Positions 1 through 6,322 of a stretch of DNA of 6,322 bases are shown piece after piece (position 1 is the stretch's first letter; each line of letters starts with the position of its first letter). The stretch spans positions 1-6,322 of the forward strand of contig CANGGC010000167.1 in the NCBI GenBank assembly GCA_947453125.1. The letters are read 5' to 3'. The DNA is from Planctomycetaceae bacterium (GTDB taxonomy: Bacteria > Planctomycetota > Planctomycetia > Pirellulales > UBA1268). The notes under the pieces were generated by a model, which was not told the DNA's origin, searched no databases, and saw only the letters and a list, made by a program, of their open reading frames with translations. The position numbers and the translations under genes were made by a program.

Positions 1-245
1 AGATGGATGATCGGGTCGCTCTGCCCTTCGACGACCACCGGGGTGTTGGCGCTGAGGTTCTCCAAGCGGATGCGGCCATCGGCCAGACGCTCGACGCGCA
101 GCTGGTCACGCGATACCGACTGGTCGCCGGCGATCACGCAGCGCGGGAGTTCGCGCTGCGGGCCACGGCCGAACTCGAGCGGCCCGGACGGATGCTCGAA
201 CGCAGTTCGCTGGGCAGGATTGGAAACTTCGATGTGCAGGGCCAT
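1..245 (-). CDS. FHA-like domain protein, N-terminal part (cut by window edge)
   Basis: Only the first 81 codons are visible; the gene continues beyond position 1. The frame starts at an ATG (243-245) and reads MALHIEVSNPAQRTAFEH and onward. It resembles a forkhead-associated (FHA) fold: a Gly-Arg pair at residues 26-27 after a beta-strand-like stretch, then VSRDQLRVE at residues 44-52 in place of the usual VSRxHxxI, and NLSANTPVVVEG at residues 63-74 in place of the usual S-x-N-G strand. FHA domains bind phosphothreonine peptides in signalling proteins. Two usually conserved positions differ: His is Gln48, and the Gly after Asn67 is Thr. Classical phosphopeptide binding may therefore be weakened or lost. 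In planctomycetes, N-terminal FHA modules occur on SpoIIE/PP2C phosphatases, kinases and regulators, but the effector domain lies outside the window. The start is 18 nt after the DUF1501 stop, close enough for co-transcription; no clear Shine-Dalgarno is seen. The reading frame is secure; the FHA call is moderately secure. Confidence 0.72.
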   Translation of the reverse strand, partial: MALHIEVSNPAQRTAFEHPSGPLEFGRGPQRELPRCVIAGDQSVSRDQLRVERLADGRIRLENLSANTPVVVEGQSDPIIH

Positions 246-263
246 GGGTGAGTCCCGGGGCGG

Positions 264-1643
264 TCAGGCTAGAACCGGTCGGACGACCTCGCCTTCGAGA
301 TCGGTGAGGCGGTAGTCGCGGCCAGCATAGCGGTAGGTGAGCCGGGTGTGATCGAAACCGAGGAGGTGGAGCATCGTGGCGTGGAGATCGTGCGCCGAAA
401 CCGGGTTTTCCACCGCCTTGAAACCGAAGTCGTCGGTGGCCCCGTGGATCGTCCCCCCTTTTACCCCGCCCCCGGCCATCCACAGCGAAAAGCCCCAGTG
501 GTTGTGATCGCGCCCCTGGGAGGCCCCGGCGCCGTTCTGTCCCATTTCGACGCTCGGGGTGCGGCCGAATTCCCCCGTGCAGAGCACGAGGGTGCTGTCG
601 AGCATGCCGCGGTCCTTGAGATCGGTGAGCAGGGCCGCCAGCCCCTGATCGCATTCCCCGGCCACCTTGCGGTGCTCGTCGCGGATGTTGGAGTGGCTGT
701 CCCACGGCTGCATGCTGCCGTGCCAGGTCTGCACGAAGCGCACGCCCCGCTCGACGAGCCGCCGCGCCATGAGGAGCTGCCGGTTCTGCGGCCCCTCGCC
801 GTACATCTTGAGGATGTGGGCCGGCTCCTGCCGGACGTCGAAGGCATCGGTGGCCTCGAGCTGCATCCGGTAGGCGAGCTCGAAGGATCGGATCCGCGCC
901 TCGAGGGCGGCCTCTCCGGGGCGCTGGTCGAGGTGGCTGGCGTTGAGCGAGCGGAGGAGGTCGAACTGCTCCTGCTGGCGATCGGGGCCGAGACGCGGAT
1001 TGCGGATGTGGTCGATGAGCTCGGCGGGGTTGGTCTTCGAGGTGTCGACGTGCGTTCCCTGGAAGGCTCCCGGGAGGAAGGCGCTCCGCCAGTTGCCCGC
1101 TCCCCCGACCGGCATCCCGCCGGGCACGAGCGTGATGAACCCGGGGAGGTTGTCGTTCTCCTGCCCCATGCCCCAAGTGAGCCAGGAGCCGAAGCTGGGG
1201 CGCACCTGCCGCATGTGGCCGGTGTTCATCAGCATCAACGACATCTCGTGGTTGGGAAGCTCGACATGCATCGAACGGATGACGGCGAGCTCGTCGGCGA
1301 GGCGGGCGAGGTTGGGAAAGAGATCGCTGATCGGCATGCCGCTCTGGCCGTGCCGGGCGAAGGTGAACGGCGAGGGAAGGGCCACGCCGGTCTTGCGCTC
1401 GGTCTGGAGGTTGTCATAGGGGAGCGTTTGGCCGCCGCGGGCCTGGAGCTCCGGCTTCGGGTCGAACGTGTCGACCTGCGACATGCCGCCGTTCAGGAAC
1501 ACGTGGATCACCCGCTTTGCCCGGGCGGGGAAGTGGGTGGGGAGGGAGCCGGTCACGCCATCGCGGGCGAGCAGCCCGGCGAGCGCGATCGACCCGAAGC
1601 CCATGCCGCTCGAGCGGAGGAAATCTCGGCGGGAAGCGTGCAT
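264..1643 (-). CDS. DUF1501 family protein, Tat-exported (alkaline phosphatase/sulfatase-like fold)
   Basis: This 459-residue protein opens with a Tat signal: SRRDFLR at residues 4-10, then a short hydrophobic stretch to about residue 25. It is therefore probably folded in the cytoplasm and exported. The body shows the DUF1501 pattern: HVFLNGGMSQVDTFDPKPEL (47-66), WDSHSN (314-319), TLVLCTGEFGRTPS (351-364), GRDHNHWGFS (377-386), the glycine-rich AGGGVKGG (390-397), and HDLHATMLHLLGFDH (418-432). The Asp and His residues in these blocks are the likely metal ligands of an alkaline-phosphatase-superfamily site; that assignment is inference. No substrate is established for the family. Length is normal for a full-length member. 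I chose the ATG at 1643 because it places the Tat motif at the N-terminus. The frame extends to a TTG at 1697, but that adds 18 unconserved Arg/Pro-rich residues ahead of the signal. Upstream lies the PSD1 gene, its usual partner in planctomycetes. No consensus ribosome-binding site is seen. Confidence 0.96.
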   Translation of the reverse strand: MHASRRDFLRSSGMGFGSIALAGLLARDGVTGSLPTHFPARAKRVIHVFLNGGMSQVDTFDPKPELQARGGQTLPYDNLQTERKTGVALPSPFTFARHGQSGMPISDLFPNLARLADELAVIRSMHVELPNHEMSLMLMNTGHMRQVRPSFGSWLTWGMGQENDNLPGFITLVPGGMPVGGAGNWRSAFLPGAFQGTHVDTSKTNPAELIDHIRNPRLGPDRQQEQFDLLRSLNASHLDQRPGEAALEARIRSFELAYRMQLEATDAFDVRQEPAHILKMYGEGPQNRQLLMARRLVERGVRFVQTWHGSMQPWDSHSNIRDEHRKVAGECDQGLAALLTDLKDRGMLDSTLVLCTGEFGRTPSVEMGQNGAGASQGRDHNHWGFSLWMAGGGVKGGTIHGATDDFGFKAVENPVSAHDLHATMLHLLGFDHTRLTYRYAGRDYRLTDLEGEVVRPVLA

Positions 1644-1704
1644 GGGAACGTCATCCGGTGGCTGGTGGCGGCGGGGCCGACGGTCTGCCCGGGGCAAATG
1701 ATGA

Positions 1705-1710
1705 ATTATG
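1705..1710 (-). promoter_or_regulatory. Possible -10-like element before the DUF1501 gene
   Basis: The 74-nt gap between the PSD1 stop and the DUF1501 start (1644-1717) contains an AT-rich patch at 1695-1710 in otherwise GC-rich DNA. On the minus strand it includes CATAAT, five of six matches to TATAAT, about 60 nt before the ATG at 1643. The sequence 16-18 nt further upstream, inside the end of the PSD1 gene, matches TTGACA poorly (about three of six in TTCATT). It could be an internal promoter that lets DUF1501 be expressed apart from PSD1, or it could be chance. The gap also holds a short inverted repeat, TGCCC-G-GGGCA, at 1686-1696. Confidence 0.18.
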
Positions 1711-1717
1711 CGGACGG

Positions 1718-4561
1718 TTAGTCGACGAAATGAAACTCGTTGGCGGCGAGGAGCACATGCGCCAGTCGCTGCCAGGGAATCTCGGCCGCAAGCCCCGCCT
1801 CCAGGGAGGCCGCCTGCTTGTGGACAAACTCGATGGCGGCTGTCGTCTCTGCCGGCATAGGGGAGCGGGAGAAGGCGCGGCGGTAGAGCCAGGACACCCG
1901 CGCGGCGTCGTCGGCCGGGGCGGCGCGGAGGCTCGCGGCGGCGAACGCCACGGCCCGGTCCTGAATAAAATCGGAATTGAGGGCGAAGAGGGCTTGTTGC
2001 GGGATCGTCGTGTCGGGCCGGCGGGCGGTGCAGGCGGCGGGGTTGGCGCCGTCGAAGGTTCCGGAGAGCGGGGAGAGAATGTCGCGGTTGACGAAGCCGT
2101 ACACCGTCCGCCTGGGGACGATCGGCGTCGCCGCGAGGTCAACCGGCGGCCCACCTTGCGTGATGTCGAGCTCGCCCGAGACCGCGAGCATCGCATCGCG
2201 CATCGATTCCATGTCGAGCCTTCGCCGCGGCATCCGCCACAGCAGTTCGTCGTCGGCATCGATCTGCCGCGCCAGCGAATCCTCGACTGCGGCGGTGCGG
2301 TAGGCATCGGAGAGCATGATCCGGCGATGGAGCGCTTTGAGCGACCAGCCGTCGTCGCGGAAGCTCTCGGCGAGGGAGTCGAGGAGTTCGGGGTGGGTGG
2401 GGGGACGGCCGCGGGTTCCGAAGTCGTCGGGGGTGCGCACGAGCCCCGCGCCGAAGTGGTGCTGCCAGGCCCAGTTGACGATGACACGACGGACGAGCGG
2501 ATTGTCGGGCGAGACGAGGGCCGCAGCGAGGCCGAGGCGACGTTTGCCTGGGGAGAACGGCGCCGCATCGGGGGCCGAAAGCGCCACCGGGAAGCGGGCC
2601 TCGACGACAGGGCCACGGTTGAGCGGATTGCCACGATTGAGCAGCCTGGTGGCCGGCGCATCGGCCCGTTCCTCGAGGGTCATCGCCCGCGGTGGGGAGC
2701 CGGGGGCGCCGAGATGGAGCTCATGGATCGCTCCGCCCTTCCCGGCAAGCGTGTCCTGAACGGTGCGGTTGAGGAGGGTACGGGCGAGCGCGTCGTCGAC
2801 CGCCGTCGGCGTGCCGGGGGCGAAGAGATGGTGCCGGAGTTGGCGGCGGATCGGACTGTTGACGACGAGGTGGCGGGGATCCTCGTCGGTGATGAGTCCT
2901 TCCCCGATCCCTTCTGCCGCCGCCGCGGCGAGGCCCTCGAGCCATTCCCGTTGGACGGTGACAAAGACGGCCCCGTAGACATCAGCGACGTCGGCGAGCG
3001 TGGCGGGCTTCCGCTCCGAAAGGGCCGCGAGGACGAGCGGATTCCACTTCGGCGTCTCCTCGCCCAGGCCGTTCCGCGCGGCCGCGGCAGCCGGGTCGCC
3101 GTTCTCCGCGGTGAGGGCAGCGACAAGCTCGGTGCACCGCGCGTCGAAACCGTCGGCGGGGAGGTCGCGGACCCTCACCCACGGGCCGAAGACGGGATCG
3201 TCGGCCGGCATCGTCGCCAGATACGTGCGCCAGCGATCGAGGACATGCGGGCGAACGTCGTCGGTGCGGAAGGAGAGAAACGCCGAGGTGAGATCCTGCT
3301 CTGGCGTTCCTTTGGCGAGCTCGCGGAGATAGAGGCCCACCTGCATCCGCAGCCGCCCCTGCATGACGGCGATCTGGTCGCGGGCCATGTCGTCGCGGAT
3401 CGTCCGGCGGCGCTCGAGTTCGCGCCGGTAGTCGGCCAGCGCCGGCGTCTCCTCGGGGTTGCCGATGACCGGCGGGAGTTCGGGGGGGGCGCTGGGGGCG
3501 AGGGTGGCGGCGAGGGCGTAGTAGTCGCTGGCGGTGACCGGATCGTACTTGTGGTCGTGGCAGCGGGCGCAGGCGATCGTCAGCCCCATGAATCCGCGAC
3601 TGACGACGTCGATCTGGTCGTCGAGGAGGTCGTAGCGGTTGCGGAACTGCATGCCGATGGTGAGGAAGCCGAGGCCGGCCAACGCCGGGTCATTCCCGGC
3701 AAGCCCCATCTGGTCGGCGGCGACCTGCTCGGTGATGAACCGATCCCAGGGGACGTCGCCATTGAAAGACCGCACGCAGTAGTCGCGGTAGGTGTAGGAG
3801 AACGGGAACTTCGTGAAGCCGATGGCACTGCCGCCGTGGGTGTCGGCATAGCGGGCGATGTCGAGCCAGTGGCGGCCCCAGCGTTCGCCGTAGCGGGGGG
3901 AGGCGAGGAGGCGATCGATCACGCGGCCGAAGGCCTCGACGTCGGGAGCGGCGTCGGCTTCGAAGGCCTCGACATCCTCCCAGGCCGGCGGCAGCCCGGT
4001 GAGGTCGAACGTCGCCCGCCTGACCAACTCCCGCCGCCCGATCCGGGGTGGCTCGGCGAGCCCGCGCGCCTCGCGGGCGGCGGCGAGGAAGCGGTCGATG
4101 TCGGTGCTGGCGGGTCGGTTTGTCGCGGGGACCGGAGGGCGGCGGATCGGCGCGAAGGCCCAGTGCCCCTCGTAGGGCGCGCCGGCTTCGATCCAGCGGC
4201 GGAGCGTGTCGATCTCGGTGGCCGTCAGGCCGGGCCCCTTCGCGGGGGGCGGCATGCGCAGGTCGGGATCGGTCGTGAGGATCCGGCGTACCAGTTCGCT
4301 CTCGTCGGGCCGACCGGGGAGCACGGCCTGCGGTTTGGCCCCCTCGTCGGTGTCGAGCCGGAGGTCTCCCTGGCGCGATCCGGCGTCGAGGCCGTGGCAC
4401 TCCAGGCAGTGTTCGGCGAGGATCGGCCGGACATCGCGGTCGAAGCGGACCTCGGCCGCGCGGCCGATCGATCCGGGGGCGACGATGCCGGCGAGCACGA
4501 GGGCCACCGTCAACGCCAAGGGGCGGACGGAGAGACGCAAGGGCGTTCGTGGGGCCTTCAT
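1718..4561 (-). CDS. PSD1 family planctomycete cytochrome c protein (PSCyt1-DUF1549-DUF1553)
   Basis: This 947-residue protein looks exported. Its N-terminus has basic residues, a hydrophobic core (about residues 14-27) and a plausible signal-peptidase site near GRAA (33-36). Next comes a planctomycete cytochrome c domain (PSCyt1, about 37-135) with the heme motif CLECH at 52-56 and LRMPPP at 101-106, whose Met103 could be the distal ligand. DUF1549 follows (about 152-360), with RYGERWGRHWLDIARYADTH (223-242) and a second CxxCH, CARCHDHKYDP, at 331-341. A helical linker with many charged residues spans about 370-660. DUF1553 occupies about 675-935, with NPLVRRVIVNWAWQHHFGAG (687-706), DDFGTRG (712-718), PTHPELLDSLA (721-731) and a C-terminal NEFHFVD. 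All expected domains are present, so the gene appears intact. The enzymatic activity of this family is unproven; redox or polysaccharide-related roles have been proposed. The ATG overlaps the upstream permease stop as ATGA. The next gene is DUF1501, its common partner. A run of eight G on the plus strand at 3482-3489 lies inside it without breaking the frame. Confidence 0.97.
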   Translation of the reverse strand: MKAPRTPLRLSVRPLALTVALVLAGIVAPGSIGRAAEVRFDRDVRPILAEHCLECHGLDAGSRQGDLRLDTDEGAKPQAVLPGRPDESELVRRILTTDPDLRMPPPAKGPGLTATEIDTLRRWIEAGAPYEGHWAFAPIRRPPVPATNRPASTDIDRFLAAAREARGLAEPPRIGRRELVRRATFDLTGLPPAWEDVEAFEADAAPDVEAFGRVIDRLLASPRYGERWGRHWLDIARYADTHGGSAIGFTKFPFSYTYRDYCVRSFNGDVPWDRFITEQVAADQMGLAGNDPALAGLGFLTIGMQFRNRYDLLDDQIDVVSRGFMGLTIACARCHDHKYDPVTASDYYALAATLAPSAPPELPPVIGNPEETPALADYRRELERRRTIRDDMARDQIAVMQGRLRMQVGLYLRELAKGTPEQDLTSAFLSFRTDDVRPHVLDRWRTYLATMPADDPVFGPWVRVRDLPADGFDARCTELVAALTAENGDPAAAAARNGLGEETPKWNPLVLAALSERKPATLADVADVYGAVFVTVQREWLEGLAAAAAEGIGEGLITDEDPRHLVVNSPIRRQLRHHLFAPGTPTAVDDALARTLLNRTVQDTLAGKGGAIHELHLGAPGSPPRAMTLEERADAPATRLLNRGNPLNRGPVVEARFPVALSAPDAAPFSPGKRRLGLAAALVSPDNPLVRRVIVNWAWQHHFGAGLVRTPDDFGTRGRPPTHPELLDSLAESFRDDGWSLKALHRRIMLSDAYRTAAVEDSLARQIDADDELLWRMPRRRLDMESMRDAMLAVSGELDITQGGPPVDLAATPIVPRRTVYGFVNRDILSPLSGTFDGANPAACTARRPDTTIPQQALFALNSDFIQDRAVAFAAASLRAAPADDAARVSWLYRRAFSRSPMPAETTAAIEFVHKQAASLEAGLAAEIPWQRLAHVLLAANEFHFVD
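4558..4561 (-). other. ATGA stop/start overlap, permease to PSD1
   Basis: On the minus strand these four bases read ATGA. ATG (4561-4559) starts the PSD1 protein and TGA (4560-4558) ends the permease. This arrangement is typical of translational coupling, in which terminating ribosomes reinitiate on the next frame. It implies that both proteins come from one transcript. Confidence 0.93.
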
Positions 4562-6234
4562 GACGATGGATCCTGCGGGGGGGCTCCCGGGATTTTACCC
4601 TCGAAGAACCCCCAGGCGACGAAGAGCGTCGCCAGGAGGGCGTAGGCGAGGGCCATTTCGATCGGGCCCCGCCCCGTGGCCGCCTCGGGAAGGGGGGCGA
4701 GGCTCCAGGGGAGGAACAGCCGGCCGTCGGCGTACGGGGAATGGATGATCCCGAAGAGCGTGAACAGCGCCGCCGCCGCAGCCCAGGCCCCCGCCTGCCG
4801 GAGCCGGCGATCGACGAGCGCCGCGGTCATCCCCGCCCAGAGCAGGCTCGTGACGATGAACCCGGCCGAGAGCATCCGCATCGTGTAGAGATCGCTGGCA
4901 AGCGCCGCATCCGGCTTTGCCCCCGCGGCGAGGAGGTTGTCGGCTTGGAGCGTGACCAGCGCCGCCAAGGCCGGCACGCAGGCGATCGCCACGGCGGGGA
5001 AGTGACGCGCGGGGGTGGCATGGAAGCTCTGCGCGGTGATTTCCAAACCGATAAAGACGAGGATCGGATAGACCGCCGCCGGCGGCAGCGCTTGATAGAT
5101 GTAGGCGAAGGAGCCGGTGAGCCCGGCCAGCCCGATCACGGTGGCGGTGGCGAGGGTGTAGGCGGCGCGTCCTCCCATCGCCTTGTAGGCCGGGTGGCCG
5201 ATGTAGGGGGTGGTCTGGATGATGCCCCCGCAGGCGCCGGCGAGGATCGTCGCGATCGCCTCGACACCGATCACTGATCCGGTGTCGTACTCGTCCCCCG
5301 CCGCGGCGGCGCTCTCGGTGCAGTCGATCCCGCCGACCACCGTGCCCAGGGCAAAAGGAATGACGATGGGAAGAACCTTCACCGTGTCGGGCCAGCCCTC
5401 CAGCCATTCCAGCCGCAGGGCCGAGAGCCACTCCTGTGGCCAGAGTGCCGCGGCAGGATCGAGCGATCCATGAGGGGCTGCTTCGATCCAGCCCGCAGCT
5501 GAGCCGATCAGATGAATCCCCCAGCCGACGATCAGGGCGGCCAGGGCCCCCGGGATGCCAAAGGGGAGGGTGATCCGGGCGGTGAGCGTGGCCAGGACAA
5601 TGCCGAGCGTGAGCAGGCCGACCAGCGGCGACTGGAAAACATCGAGGAGCGGGAGGAACGTGATCAGCACCAGGGCGACCGCCGTGAGGCTACCGAGGAG
5701 CGCGGCCCGGGGGATGAGCCGGCGGATCGGACCGGCGACGAAGCTGCAGGCGAGTTTGAACAGGCCGCTGGCGACGATGGCACACATCCCCACATGCCAA
5801 GCATGGCGGGCCGCGGCCGTAACCACCTCCGGGGGAGCGTCGGCCGGGCCACGGGCGGCGAGGAAGGCCGGGCCGATGACGAGGAACACCATCCCGAAGG
5901 TGCTCGGCGTGTCGAGGCCGAGGGGCATCGCGGTCACATCGCTCCGGCCGGTCTGCCGCGCCAGCCGGAAGGCGAGCCAGGTGAAGAGCAGATCGCCGAC
6001 TACGACCCCCACCGCCGTCCCGGGGACGAAGTGCGAGAGGGCGAAGTCGACGGGATATTGGAAGACGGTCGCCAGGAGGGAGACGGCGAGGACGAGGTCG
6101 GCGAGGTTGTCGAGGGCGAGGCCGAAGAATGCGTTGATGTCCCCCGGGGCCGCCCAGCGGTAGGGGCCAGTCCCGCGGTTTGGGGCCGGGCGGAGGGGCT
6201 CGGAGCGTCCGGGGATAGGGCTGGGGGGTGTCAT
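4558..6234 (-). CDS. NCS2/AzgA-like permease (xanthine/uracil permease superfamily), substrate unknown
   Basis: This 558-residue inner-membrane protein has a Pro/Arg-rich cytoplasmic-looking N-tail (1-30) followed by about 12-14 hydrophobic segments. I see segments near 36-58, 72-91, 112-127, 146-167, 177-199, 204-219, 226-250, 286-303, 320-338, 361-380, 387-400, 411-430, 455-474, 483-498 and 527-544; some may be re-entrant. Family-like blocks are GDINAFFGLALDN (31-43), VPGTAVGVVVGDLLFTW (70-86), TAMPLGLDTPS (101-111), IPRAALLGS (174-182) and the NCS2/AzgA-type core GGIDCTESAAAAG (301-313), VEAIATILAGACGG (324-337) and TTPYIGHPAYKAMGGR (341-356). Glu307 and Glu325 are candidates for the acidic substrate- or proton-binding positions of this fold; this is inference. 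Family members import nucleobases with protons, but this subgroup is divergent, so I do not name a substrate. The ATG at 6234 is the first possible start after an in-frame TGA (6295-6297). No strong Shine-Dalgarno precedes it. It is probably the first visible gene of the operon, coupled to PSD1 by a 4-nt overlap. Confidence 0.85.
   Translation of the reverse strand: MTPPSPIPGRSEPLRPAPNRGTGPYRWAAPGDINAFFGLALDNLADLVLAVSLLATVFQYPVDFALSHFVPGTAVGVVVGDLLFTWLAFRLARQTGRSDVTAMPLGLDTPSTFGMVFLVIGPAFLAARGPADAPPEVVTAAARHAWHVGMCAIVASGLFKLACSFVAGPIRRLIPRAALLGSLTAVALVLITFLPLLDVFQSPLVGLLTLGIVLATLTARITLPFGIPGALAALIVGWGIHLIGSAAGWIEAAPHGSLDPAAALWPQEWLSALRLEWLEGWPDTVKVLPIVIPFALGTVVGGIDCTESAAAAGDEYDTGSVIGVEAIATILAGACGGIIQTTPYIGHPAYKAMGGRAAYTLATATVIGLAGLTGSFAYIYQALPPAAVYPILVFIGLEITAQSFHATPARHFPAVAIACVPALAALVTLQADNLLAAGAKPDAALASDLYTMRMLSAGFIVTSLLWAGMTAALVDRRLRQAGAWAAAAALFTLFGIIHSPYADGRLFLPWSLAPLPEAATGRGPIEMALAYALLATLFVAWGFFEGKIPGAPPQDPSS
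4571..4574 (-). promoter_or_regulatory. Candidate ribosome-binding site for the PSD1 gene
   Basis: The minus strand reads AGGA nine bases before the PSD1 ATG, inside the last codons of the permease gene. The match is short but the distance is reasonable, and it supports the ATG at 4561. It could help ribosomes restart after the permease stop. Confidence 0.45.
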
Positions 6235-6322
6235 CGAGGCCTGGCTGGCGGAGAAGGGGGGGCAGCCGGCCGATCCACCCGGCCACCGGTCCGTTCAGAA
6301 GAGGGGCCGCAACGTCGCGGCA

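Noticed and set aside
106..1176. Long minus-strand frame overlapping DUF1501 and the FHA gene
   Set aside because: Arg/Pro/Gly-rich out-of-frame product typical of a GC-rich shadow; both real genes in this span have recognisable protein motifs.
1644..1697. N-terminal extension of DUF1501 from a TTG at 1697
   Set aside because: It would put 18 unconserved Arg/Pro-rich residues before the Tat signal; the ATG at 1643 starts directly before SRRDFLR.
348..1721. 457-codon open frame on the plus strand opposite DUF1501
   Set aside because: It is antisense to a well-recognised DUF1501 gene, has low-complexity composition and no family signature.
1517..4645. Very long open frame on the plus strand (about 1040 codons) opposite the PSD1 gene
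   Set aside because: It lies antisense to a gene with clear PSCyt1, DUF1549 and DUF1553 motifs, and its product is Gly/Arg/Glu-rich with no recognisable domain. GC-rich genes often leave the opposite strand free of stops.
4595..5431. 278-codon minus-strand frame inside the permease gene
   Set aside because: It is out of frame with the permease, which has clear membrane segments and family motifs; the alternative product is His/Arg/Gly-rich and unlike a protein family.
6306..6321. Short inverted repeat GCCGC-AACGTC-GCGGC as a terminator or attenuator
   Set aside because: Only a five-base stem with no following U-run on either strand; easily expected by chance in such GC-rich DNA.
6295..6322. 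Possible last codons of an upstream minus-strand gene ending at TGA 6295-6297
   Set aside because: The frame is open to the window edge (8 codons before the stop) but too short to show coding or family signal. It matters only as the in-frame stop that fixes the permease start.

Overview
The window looks like chromosomal DNA from a GC-rich member of the Planctomycetota. The main evidence is a gene whose product combines planctomycete cytochrome c, DUF1549 and DUF1553 (PSD1) domains, followed by a Tat-exported DUF1501 gene. This pair is a hallmark of that phylum. Base composition is strongly GC-rich throughout, and consensus Shine-Dalgarno sites are mostly missing, which also fits. I cannot assign a genus.

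Everything I can support is on the minus strand and reads from high to low coordinates. (1) Positions 6235-6322 carry no supportable gene. (2) 4558-6234 encodes a polytopic inner-membrane permease of the NCS2/AzgA-like (xanthine/uracil/adenine permease) superfamily. (3) 1718-4561 encodes a secreted 947-residue PSD1-type cytochrome c protein; its start codon overlaps the permease stop codon in an ATGA tetranucleotide. (4) 264-1643 encodes a Tat-signal DUF1501 protein of the alkaline phosphatase/sulfatase-like fold, after a 74-nt gap that holds the only AT-rich patch noted between the genes. (5) 1-245 holds the first 81 codons of a protein with an N-terminal FHA-like domain, cut by the window edge, 18 nt after the DUF1501 stop.

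The spacings (4-nt overlap, 74 nt, 18 nt) suggest at least partial co-transcription. The permease would move a small solute across the inner membrane. The PSD1 protein (Sec-type signal, a CxxCH motif in each of two domains) and the DUF1501 protein (Tat signal) would act outside the cytoplasm. The biochemical role of PSD1/DUF1501 pairs is not established, so a shared pathway with the permease is inference from gene order. The FHA protein is probably a cytoplasmic signalling protein and may belong to another process. I saw no tRNA, rRNA, CRISPR array, insertion sequence or convincing terminator. Long open frames on the plus strand are shadows of the minus-strand genes.
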